A stretch of DNA of 5,805 bases from Flavobacteriaceae bacterium (GTDB taxonomy: Bacteria > Bacteroidota > Bacteroidia > Flavobacteriales > Flavobacteriaceae): NCBI GenBank assembly GCA_002703065.1, contig PAEO01000007.1:6298-12102 (forward strand), written 5' to 3'. Both the position numbers and the translations under genes were made by a program. Each line of letters starts with the position of its first letter. Within the stretch, counting starts at the first letter, position 1. The notes beneath the pieces were generated by a model. It saw only the letters and a list, made by a program, of their open reading frames with translations, had not been told where the DNA came from and ran no database searches. Of the stretch, positions 1-5,805 are shown one piece after another.

Positions 1-3000
1 TACTAGCTATCCCACAAACTGGGACAGATGGAAATATGGCTTTGCTTATTTTAAAGATGATGGTAGCACAATTTATTTTGATGACAACGTTTGGTGGGGG
101 AATTACTATGCTTTAATAGAAGTGGATGCGCTTGTAAATACCCTTCCATCTGTTAGCGGTGAAAACTATATCGGGCAATATGAGGGCCATTCTTATTTTT
201 GGACCAGTACTGGTAACAATTATTGGCCTCAGCATAGGAATCTTTACCACAGACCTTCTGAGGGGATATATCTATTAGAGATTAATACAAAAGCGGAGGC
301 TGATTGGTTAAGAGCACAGGGCAGTTACAATAATTATTGGATTGGACTAGTAAGGGAATTGACTTATGAGAATGATTGGGGGTTAGATACCGATAAAGGA
401 TGGGTGTGGTATAAGTCTGGAGTACCATTTCCAGCAGGATCACAATCCTCCGCCGCCTCGGCAACCACCATTTCAGAGACTACCCTATTAGCTGGATCTT
501 CTTATACTTATACGGTAACTTATACCATAACTCAATCGGATATTGAGACAGGGGGAATTTCAAATACTCTTCTTGTAACCGCCTTAACTCCAACCTCAAC
601 TGTAGTATCCAAAGTATCGGATGACCCAAGTACGGTTGAGCCCGACGATATAACCCAAACCACTCTTGTAAGATCACCCACCCTTAACGTTACAAAATCA
701 GCAACAGTCTCAGATGAAAACGGAAACAGTTTAAATGACTCTGGTGATGTGGTTACCTACACAATTGTGGTTAGCAACACAGGAAACATAAGGCTTTCCT
801 CTGTAACCATTTCTGACACTTTAGAGGACGCATACTTTACTGACATTTCATCTTCGGTTATTGGCCCTGTATTTGTATCTGCATCGCTTGGCTCATCAGA
901 AGGAACCCTTAAAGTTGGTGAACAGGCCAACTATACCGCATCAGTTACCATTACACCTGAGATGCTTGCCAATGGATTTATTGCCAATACTGTTATAGCT
1001 ACTGCAAGTTCAACGGCTGGATTAGTGAGCGATAGTTCTGATGATCCAAATACGGCTGAGGAAAATGATCCAACAAGGACATTTTTACAGACCAATCCAC
1101 AGATTAATATTACCAAAACTGTCACGCAGACATTTGAAAATGGTGATGGATTTATAAGCCCTGGCGATGTGATCACCTACACAATTATAGTTTCAAATAC
1201 AGGGAATCTTAACCTATTAAATCCTCAGCTTACTGACACAACTGTTGACGGAGCAGGAAACATACTCTCCACATCTACATTTACCCTAACAAATGCAACA
1301 CCAGGGTCGTCACTATCTGAGATACTCACCAATGGGCAACTGACACTTCAAATGTCTTACACCCTTGAGCAATCTACGATTAACTCAGCACTGGTATCTA
1401 ATAGCATAGTTGTAAGTAGCGTTCCATTTGGTCAGTCAACACCAGTTACTGATGTATCAGATGATCCCACCACACCAGCAGCAGATGATCCTACAGTATT
1501 TAATATCCCTGAGGTAACTGGTGTAGATTTAGAAAAAACTTTTGAAACAGTTGATGTAAATAATAATGGTGCTGTTGACCTTGGTGATGTAATAAGATAC
1601 AATTTTACAATTACCAATAATGGAAATACTGATATTCAGAATATTACCATATCAGACAACCTTGTTGGCGGCCTATCAAATACCGCCCTTACTCAACAGA
1701 TTGCAACCGATAGGGCTACTATAAACGGTTTAAAACAATCCTTCCATATTGATAACAACAACAGTAATCATACGGGAAGTAGATCCATTACTGAAGATGC
1801 TAGTCAGCCTCAATATCTACCTGATGGAATTGAGTATTACCTGCCACCTGGATTATTTACAAATGCTGAACTCACCAGTTCAACTAAATGGAATAATTTA
1901 ATCTCAGAGGGTAGAGGCTATATTAGAGTAAATCCGGCAAATCCATCTGGGGGCCACCAAATTACAGACACTAACTATGGGGCAAGAGCAATTAGAGGTA
2001 ATAATCAAAATGCTAATACTTATCTTACATATGATGTCCAAGCAAATACCACTTATACCTTTTCTGTTTATGTTATGGGGTCACTTGGAACAGACTTTAC
2101 ACTCTTTGCACATGGCGGTTATAATCTTCCACATGTTGATAGTAATGTTCAGTCCTCTGAGGTATCCAAGACATTTACATTAGATCAAAATTACAAGTAT
2201 AAAAGGTATGAAATTGTAATCACCACTGGAGCTGCAGTAGGTAATGGTAGATTTGGGTTTAGCCCTAAACAATATGGTACTTACGCATATTTCTGGGGCG
2301 CTCAACTTGAAGAGGGTATAGGAGCAACTCCATATATTTTTACTAAAAATTCAGCCCTATCGAAAGTTGCAACAAATATAGGAGACTATGCAGGTACAAT
2401 TAGTTCCAATAGCTCTAAAACAATTACCGGGTTATTTACAATAAATACAGATGCTGTCGATCTTGGTTATATTAATAACACAGCAACAGTTAATGCATCT
2501 ACAATTAATTCCACTGTAGTTTCAGATACTTCGGATGATGGAGATGATACTGATGGGAATACCACTGACGATGTTACATTTACACAGATCGATGCATTCC
2601 CATCTCTAAATGTGGAAAAAACATTTATTTGGCAAGACTCAAATAGCGATAATAAGGTAAATGTTGGGGATCTTATCAGTTATTCCATTACAATATCAAA
2701 CACAGGGGATTCCACTGTAAGCAATTACACTCTTGAAGATACCTTTAAAAACTCTCTTGGTACAGATCTCACATACACAGGTCAACCAGCTCTGGTGTCT
2801 GCATCTCAAGGGTCATCGGTTGGAACTATAAAATCTGGTGAGAAACAGGTTTATAGTGCTCAATTTATAATAAATGACCTTGCATTTTCAACGCCATTTA
2901 TATCAAACAGCATGAAGGTTATTGGTGATTCAAACGGACTTACCGATAATGTTTCGGACACCTCTAATGATGGAGATGACACCGATGGTAATACAGAGGA

Positions 3001-5805
3001 CGACCCAACTATTACAGAAATGGAGCCAGATGGTAAAATCGAGGCTACTAAAACTTTTGAAATTTTAGATTCTGATGGTGATGGGGAAACATCTGTTGGT
3101 GATGTGATAAGATTTATTATTCAAATTGAAAATATTGGAAATACAGCTTTAACAAGTATAACACTTGTCGATGTGCTTTCTGACGAGGATGGAAATGCTC
3201 TTACACTTTCAGAGGAACCGTTCTTCTTCTCATCTACTCAAAGCTCAACGGTTGGAAGCTTAAAAATTGGGGAAAGTGCATATTATAGGGCACTATTTAT
3301 TGTCGACCAGCAATCATTTGACTCTGGAAGTATAAGGAACTATGTGGATGTGACAGCCAGTAGCTCCTATGGCACAAATGATGTTACTGATCGAAGTGAT
3401 GATGGAAATGATAATGATGGCAACACAACAGATGATGTTACGGTCGTTCCACTTTTTGCTGCTGCACAAATTAATGTTATTAAAACAGCAACTGTATTTG
3501 ATGGGAATGGCGATGGTATTACTGGAGCAGGAGATACAATAAATTATGTGATTACAATTGAAAATACCGGTATAACAGGAGTTGGAACAATCACACTTGT
3601 TGATACACTTACAGATGGAAATGGTGGAGCATTAACCCTAGCTAATGGTCCGAATTATGAGGCCAATAGCTCCTCTCAGAATTCTCCTGAGGGAAGTCTT
3701 GCAGCGGGAGAGACGGCTAGGTATTTAGCATCTTATGTAATAAGTAACGATGCAGCACTTACTGGTAAAATAGTTAATTCGGTTACTGTTACTGCTACCA
3801 GTGTAAGTGAGAGTACCGTTGTTTTAGATGTGAGTGATGATAATGATGATACTGATGGAAATGTACTTGATGACCCAACTGAGGTATTAATTATTCTTAC
3901 TCCTCAAATTCAGGTAACCAAATCGGCCTTAGTTACTCAAAATAATGGTAATACAATTAACGATCTGGGAGATACAATTGTTTATACCATAACTGTCACC
4001 AATACTGGAAATGTAAACCTTAATAACCTTACAGTATCTGATACGCTAACTGATTTCTCAGGGGCAGGGCTTACCCTGACAACTTCACCAACATTTATAT
4101 CAGGTACAAACGCTACCGCCTCCACTATTAATCTGGGGGGCAGTGCAATTTTCAGAGCAACATTTACAATAAATCAGCAAGCAGTTGATACAGGTGGGGT
4201 GAGTAATGTAGCTTTTGTATCAGCTGCAAGTGTGGTGGATGGATCTAAAGTTGCCTCTGATACATCAGATGATCCAAATACTGCAGCAGCGGATGATAAA
4301 ACTGCTGTGTCAATCACCGCGACACCATCTATTGAGGTTACAAAAACCGCATCGGTAAATGATCCAGATAGTAATGGGGTAGATCTGGGTGATACTATAA
4401 CCTATACAATTGTTGCAACCAATACCGGAGATTTAACCCTTTCTAATATTAAGCTTACCGATACACTTACCGATGCAAATAGCACCTCGCTCCAACTAAG
4501 CAGTGGCCCAACCGTTACCTCTGGCTCTTCAAGTAGTTTAGCTGTTGGAAATGCTATTACCTACCAAGCAACTTTTGTAATTACCCAACCTGCAGTAGAT
4601 AGTGGAAGTGTAATTAATGTTGCAAACGTAATTGCTTCAAGTCCAGGTCAGAGTGATAACGTGAGTGACACCTCAGACGACCCAACCACAGGAGCTGCAA
4701 ATGACCCAACAGTTGTAACAATAACCACAAGTCCATCGATTAGAGTTCTTAAGTCAGTATCTGTGACTGATAACGGTGATGGAAAGTTAGGTAAAGGAGA
4801 TATACTACAGTATGATATATCTGTTGAAAATACTGGTGATGTAACTCTTAAAAGCTTAACAGTAACCGATACACTTACAGATGGAAACAGCTCTACAATG
4901 AGTCTTAGTAGTGGTCTATATTATGCGGGGTCTGATGGAGGATCACCTCAAGGGGAGCTTAAAGTGGGAGAAAAAGTTGATTATATAGGATTCTTTATTA
5001 TCAACCAGCAAGCAGTTGATTCAAAGAGTGTAATAAATGTTGCGACTGGCAGTGCAACTACCCCATCTGGTGGATCGGTCACAGATACCTCTGATGATCC
5101 AAATACTGCAACCCCAAATGATCCGACCATTGTTACAATGACAGTAAATCCCTCAATTGAGGTAACTAAAACAGTTTCCGTTACTGACAGTAATGGGGAT
5201 GGGGTAACAGGTATTAATGATTTAATATATTACACGATTGTTGTTGAAAACACTGGGGACCAAACACTCACAGGCATTACTCTTACCGATCAATTAAGTG
5301 ATGGGAACGGTCAGCCACTAAGCCTTCTAAATGGTCCTACATACGATGGATTGGCTGGCTCTAAAGGTTCTAGCCAAGGAACTGCTATCCCTGGTGAGAC
5401 TCACAAATACACGGCAATTTATCTAATTAGTGAAGCCGCTGCTCAGACACCTAGAATCTCAAATATTGCAATCGCTACAGCTAGTAGTCCAGGACAGACA
5501 AATAATGTAAGTGATACATCCGATAACGGAAATGATATAGATGGTAATACGACTGATGACTCCACTGATGTTATAGTTTCTCCACGCCCTGGAATTGAAG
5601 CGACTAAAACAGTTAGTGTAATTGACAACAATAGTAATGGAAGTAATGATCCAGGAGATACTTTAGTATATACCATAACAATTCAAAATACAGGAAATGT
5701 AAGTCTTACTAATATTACTCTTGTAGATACCTTAACTGATAATAACGATAACGCTTTATCACTTGATAGTGGACCGACCTTTGTATCTGCAAACGCTGGT
5801 TCGCC
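1..5805 (+). CDS. Giant DUF11-repeat surface protein (putative adhesin), partial at both ends
   Basis: One frame, with codons starting at base 2, stays open for all 1934 codons; base 1 ends an earlier codon and the last two bases begin another. No start or stop is present, so the true length is larger. The order is: aromatic-rich end of an unknown domain (residues 1-54), C-type-lectin-like domain (55-145), half a DUF11 repeat (146-225), then repeats R1 to R11 (226 onward), with a jelly-roll-like insert inside R3. I found no cysteine and only seven methionines. Asp, Asn, Thr, Ser, Gly and Val dominate and Lys/Arg are scarce, as in secreted calcium-binding stalk proteins. DUF11 repeats are known from large bacterial and archaeal surface proteins and are beta-sandwich domains. 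A role as extracellular adhesin stalk with binding heads is inferred. Signal peptide, secretion signal and anchor lie outside the window. Repeat identity is firm; the exact function is not. Confidence 0.93.
2..163 (+). other. Aromatic-rich end of an upstream domain, possibly jelly-roll
   Basis: Residues 1-54 do not look like a DUF11 repeat. They are rich in Trp and Tyr (W7, W10, W31, W32, Y35, Y36) and contain DDGSTIYFDDN at 19-29, then a YALIEVDAL stretch at 36-44. A strand with Y-F-D-D followed by a short strand ending in V is common at the end of carbohydrate-binding jelly-roll domains (CBM4/9-like). This may therefore be the last strands of such a domain whose body lies before the window. 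Alternatively it could be the N-terminal part of the following lectin-like domain. The assignment is weak because most of the domain is missing. Confidence 0.35.
164..436 (+). other. C-type-lectin-like domain (CTLD), C-terminally shortened
   Basis: Residues 55-145 follow the CTLD order. A G-x-Y-E-G-H-S-Y-F-W strand (58-67) comes first. A helix-like segment follows with G-I-Y-L-L-E-I (88-94), then N-T-K-A-E-A-D-W-L (95-103). Next are the hallmark W-I-G-L (113-116) and G-W-V-W-Y-K-S-G (133-140). CTLDs bind sugars, proteins or ice in many extracellular proteins. Two things are unusual. None of the usual disulfide cysteines is present. The last part of the fold, normally N-W-x-x-G-E-P-N followed by an E-D/W-N-D calcium site, is missing; the chain instead passes at V-P-F-P-A-G-S into a DUF11 half-repeat. 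Calcium-dependent sugar binding therefore cannot be assumed. A role as binding head is inferred from fold and position. Confidence 0.7.
437..676 (+). repeat. DUF11 repeat R0, second half only
   Basis: Residues 146-225 match the back half of the later repeats. A Ser/Ala-rich turn leads to L-L-A-G-S-S-Y-T-Y-T-V-T-Y-T-I (162-176), the counterpart of the G-E-x-x-x-Y-x-A-x-F-x-I strand. I-S-N-T-L-L-V-T-A (186-194) and the linker V-S-D-D-P-S-T-V-E-P-D-D (205-216) follow. The front half (K-T strand, calcium-type loop, V-x-N-T-G-N core) is absent immediately upstream, where the lectin-like domain sits. Either the lectin domain is inserted in the repeat and the front half lies before the window, or the repeat was truncated by fusion. 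The R3 arrangement favours insertion. Confidence 0.72.
677..1096 (+). repeat. DUF11 repeat R1
   Basis: Residues 226-365 (140 residues) are the first complete repeat. It opens with P-T-L-N-V-T-K-S. A 12-residue EF-hand-like loop at 238-249 has D1, N3, N5 and D12. V-V-T-Y-T-I-V-V-S-N-T-G-N (250-262) is the conserved core and I-S-D-T-L-E-D (270-276) the turn. S-S-E-G-T-L-K-V-G-E (298-307) precedes the Y-T-A-S-V-T-I strand. It ends in the short linker type S-D-D-P-N-T-A-E-E-N-D-P-T (346-358). Confidence 0.9.
1097..1507 (+). repeat. DUF11 repeat R2, divergent
   Basis: Residues 366-502 (137 residues). The front half is typical: P-Q-I-N-I-T-K-T, then a loop ending G-D-G-F-I-S-P-G-D (381-389) in which position 1 is Phe378 rather than Asp, then V-I-T-Y-T-I-I-V-S-N-T-G-N. 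The back half departs from the consensus: T-D-T-T-V-D replaces D-T-L-T-D, and L-T-N-G-Q-L-T-L-Q-M-S-Y-T-L (442-455) replaces the usual G-E-x-x-Y-x-A-x-F-x-I. The linker is the short type, S-D-D-P-T-T-P-A-A-D-D-P-T (486-498). With R0 it is the most divergent of the set in the back half. Confidence 0.86.
1508..2599 (+). repeat. DUF11 repeat R3, split by a ~225-residue insert
   Basis: Residues 503-866 (364 residues) hold both halves of one repeat separated by foreign sequence. The front half has V-D-L-E-K-T, a complete EF-hand-like loop at 518-529 (D1, N3, N5, G6, V8, D12), I-R-Y-N-F-T-I-T-N-N-G-N (531-542) and I-T-I-S-D-N-L (548-554). The back half resumes near residue 786 with a turn containing G-T-I (798-800). 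G-L-F-T-I-N-T-D-A-V-D (810-820) and I-N-N-T-A-T-V-N-A-S (824-833) follow, then the long Asp-rich linker S-D-D-G-D-D-T-D-G-N-T-T-D-D-V-T (844-859). Subtracting the usual ~140 residues leaves about 225 for the insert. Confidence 0.88.
1682..2356 (+). other. Inserted jelly-roll / carbohydrate-binding-like module of phage-virion type
   Basis: About residues 561-785 are unlike the surrounding repeat. The recognisable part is 617-781. G-L-F-T-N-A-E-L-T (617-625) leads to W630, then Y-L-T-Y-D-V-Q-A-N-T-T-Y-T-F-S-V-Y-V (674-691), Y-K-R-Y-E-I-V-I-T-T (733-742), and finally Y-F-W-G-A-Q-L-E-E-G (763-772) with A-T-P-Y-I-F-T (775-781). A TYTFSVY strand followed by WGAQLEEG and ATxYIxT is a familiar signature of beta-sandwich modules in phage tail and other virion proteins, and of CBM-like domains. 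Glycan binding is inferred from that resemblance only. The first part, 561-616, is Asn/Ser/Gln-rich and matches nothing I recognise. The flanking repeat halves are in frame, so this is a built-in domain, not a disruption. Confidence 0.72.
2600..3025 (+). repeat. DUF11 repeat R4
   Basis: Residues 867-1008 (142 residues). It opens P-S-L-N-V-E-K-T and holds the only Trp of the repeats outside the inserted modules (W877). The EF-hand-like loop at 879-890 has D1, N3, D5, V8 and D12. The core is L-I-S-Y-S-I-T-I-S-N-T-G-D (891-903). S-S-V-G-T-I-K-S-G-E-K (938-948) and Y-S-A-Q-F-I-I (951-957) are typical of the back half. It ends in the long linker S-N-D-G-D-D-T-D-G-N-T-E-D-D-P-T (988-1003). Confidence 0.9.
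3026..3463 (+). repeat. DUF11 repeat R5
   Basis: Residues 1009-1154 (146 residues). I-E-A-T-K-T is followed by one of the best EF-hand-like loops of the window at 1023-1034 (D1, D3, D5, G6, D12). The core is V-I-R-F-I-I-Q-I-E-N-I-G-N. Extra residues after the D-V-L-S-D turn (D-G-N-A-L-T-L-S) explain the slightly greater length compared with R1 and R2. The back half has V-G-S-L-K-I-G-E (1084-1091) and Y-Y-R-A-L-F-I-V-D-Q-Q. The long linker S-D-D-G-N-D-N-D-G-N-T-T-D-D-V-T spans 1132-1147. Confidence 0.9.
3464..3901 (+). repeat. DUF11 repeat R6
   Basis: Residues 1155-1300 (146 residues). A-Q-I-N-V-I-K-T leads to the EF-hand-like loop at 1167-1178 (D1, N3, D5, G6, D12). Core: I-N-Y-V-I-T-I-E-N-T-G-I. 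The turn L-V-D-T-L-T-D-G-N-G (1199-1208) is the consensus version. The back half has E-G-S-L-A-A-G-E-T-A-R-Y (1230-1241). The long linker S-D-D-N-D-D-T-D-G-N-V-L-D-D-P-T spans 1278-1293. This is the last repeat of a run of four with the long linker (R3-R6). Confidence 0.9.
3902..4324 (+). repeat. DUF11 repeat R7
   Basis: Residues 1301-1441 (141 residues). P-Q-I-Q-V-T-K-S, then a degenerate calcium-type loop ending N-N-G-N-T-I-N-D-L-G-D (1314-1324), with Gln at position 1. Core: T-I-V-Y-T-I-T-V-T-N-T-G-N (1325-1337). Turn: V-S-D-T-L-T-D (1345-1351). The back half has F-R-A-T-F-T-I-N-Q-Q-A-V-D (1384-1396), nearly shared with R9. The short linker S-D-D-P-N-T-A-A-A-D-D-K-T (1422-1434) marks the return to the short class. 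Confidence 0.9.
4325..4732 (+). repeat. DUF11 repeat R8, shortest
   Basis: Residues 1442-1577 (136 residues). P-S-I-E-V-T-K-T is the consensus opening. The loop D-P-D-S-N-G-V-D-L-G-D (1454-1464) is one residue shorter than a 12-residue EF-hand loop. Core: T-I-T-Y-T-I-V-A-T-N-T-G-D. The back half lacks the usual G-x-L before the turn (S-S-S-S-L-A-V-G-N, 1508-1516). A-S-S-P-G-Q-S-D-N-V-S-D-T-S-D-D (1545-1560) is shared in pattern with R10. Linker: short type, P-T-T-G-A-A-N-D-P-T. Confidence 0.9.
4733..5152 (+). repeat. DUF11 repeat R9
   Basis: Residues 1578-1717 (140 residues). P-S-I-R-V-L-K-S, then a loop D-N-G-D-G-K-L-G-K-G-D (1590-1600) that is one residue short on its N-terminal side. Core: I-L-Q-Y-D-I-S-V-E-N-T-G-D. 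Turn: V-T-D-T-L-T-D-G-N-S (1621-1630). Its DNA shares an exact 20-base run with R6 at 4868-4887 (3602-3621 in R6). The back half has G-E-L-K-V-G-E-K (1651-1658) and I-I-N-Q-Q-A-V-D. The short linker is S-D-D-P-N-T-A-T-P-N-D-P-T (1697-1709). Confidence 0.9.
5153..5587 (+). repeat. DUF11 repeat R10
   Basis: Residues 1718-1862 (145 residues). P-S-I-E-V-T-K-T, then a good EF-hand-like loop at 1729-1740 (D1, N3, D5, G6, D12). Core: L-I-Y-Y-T-I-V-V-E-N-T-G-D. Turn: L-T-D-Q-L-S-D-G-N-G (1761-1770). The back half has S-Q-G-T-A-I-P-G-E-T (1791-1800). A-S-S-P-G-Q-T-N-N-V-S-D-T-S-D (1827-1841) leads into the long linker class, D-N-G-N-D-I-D-G-N-T-T-D-D-S-T (1841-1855), after three short-linker repeats. 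Confidence 0.9.
5588..5805 (+). repeat. DUF11 repeat R11, cut by window end
   Basis: From residue 1863 to the last full codon at 1934, this is the front half of another repeat. It has G-I-E-A-T-K-T, an EF-hand-like loop at 1875-1886 (D1, N3, N5, G6, D12), core T-L-V-Y-T-I-T-I-Q-N-T-G-N, and turn L-V-D-T-L-T-D (1907-1913). It stops at S-G-P-T-F-V-S-A-N-A-G-S, just before the expected G-x-L-x-x-G-E turn. The array therefore continues beyond the window. Confidence 0.9.

Noticed and set aside
1..6. Stop codon at bases 4-6 as the end of an upstream gene
   Set aside because: It is in frame 1 only, and the domain-bearing frame 2 reads straight through this point.
164..436. Target protein of a diversity-generating retroelement, because of the lectin-like fold
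   Set aside because: No template/variable repeat pair, adenine-biased variable stretch or reverse transcriptase is visible. The domain is also not at a protein C terminus, the usual place for such targets.
282..1617. Short minus-strand open frames at 282-464, 480-677, 931-1176 and 1432-1617
   Set aside because: All lie opposite the continuous DUF11 coding frame and show no recognisable domain. They are shadows of the codon pattern.
1977..2183. Plus-strand 68-codon open frame in another phase
   Set aside because: It overlaps the jelly-roll coding sequence out of frame, and its product has no family resemblance.
1682..2356. Mobile element or insertion sequence interrupting R3
   Set aside because: The extra DNA is in frame, encodes a foldable domain, and shows no transposase, terminal inverted repeats or evident target-site duplication.
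2522..3437. RTX-type or thrombospondin-type-3 calcium repeats in the Asp-rich linkers
   Set aside because: There are no tandem G-G-x-G-x-D nonapeptides and no cysteines, and each Asp-rich stretch is a single linker between DUF11 units.
5443..5676. Minus-strand 77-codon frame with hydrophobic product
   Set aside because: The hydrophobicity comes from reading Thr/Ser/Asn/Asp-rich repeat DNA in antisense. It lies opposite R10 and R11 coding sequence.
677..5805. CRISPR array or other DNA-level tandem repeat
   Set aside because: The ~420-base period is a protein-domain period. DNA identity between units is low and there are no short conserved repeats with unique spacers.

Overview
The window is a single, uninterrupted piece of one very large gene on the + strand. 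Reading from base 2, I find no stop codon in 1934 consecutive codons. The gene runs off both edges, so neither its start nor its stop, promoter, ribosome binding site or terminator is visible. There is no intergenic DNA, no RNA gene and no second gene. The reading phase never shifts, and the protein keeps the same repeat pattern to the last codon.

The product is a giant, acidic, cysteine-free surface protein of the DUF11 (DUF7507-like) repeat type. Layout: residues 1-54 are the aromatic-rich end of an upstream domain, possibly a jelly-roll. Residues 55-145 form a C-type-lectin-like domain. Residues 146-225 are the second half of a DUF11 repeat joined directly to it. Ten more repeats of about 136-146 residues follow (R1-R10; R3 is 364 residues because of an insert), and an eleventh (R11) is cut by the window end. 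The extra ~225 residues in R3 carry a jelly-roll, carbohydrate-binding-like module of a kind common in phage virion proteins. Each repeat starts with a P-x-I-x-V-x-K-T type strand, then an EF-hand-like Asp/Asn/Gly loop, a Y-x-I-x-V-x-N-T-G-N core, a D-T-L-T-D turn, a G-x-L-x-x-G-E turn, a Y-x-A-x-F-x-I strand, and an Asp-rich linker.

By inference, the repeats form a calcium-stiffened stalk outside the cell, and the lectin-like and jelly-roll modules are ligand-binding heads carried on it. This would suit adhesion to cells, polysaccharide or particles. How the protein is secreted or anchored cannot be told here, because both termini are missing.

The organism cannot be fixed. The DNA is moderately A+T-rich (roughly 40% G+C in lines counted by eye). 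Giant DUF11 proteins with SDTSDDPNTA-type linkers are familiar from marine bacteria such as Bacteroidetes and some alphaproteobacteria. A marine bacterium, or less likely a large phage, is a reasonable guess and no more.
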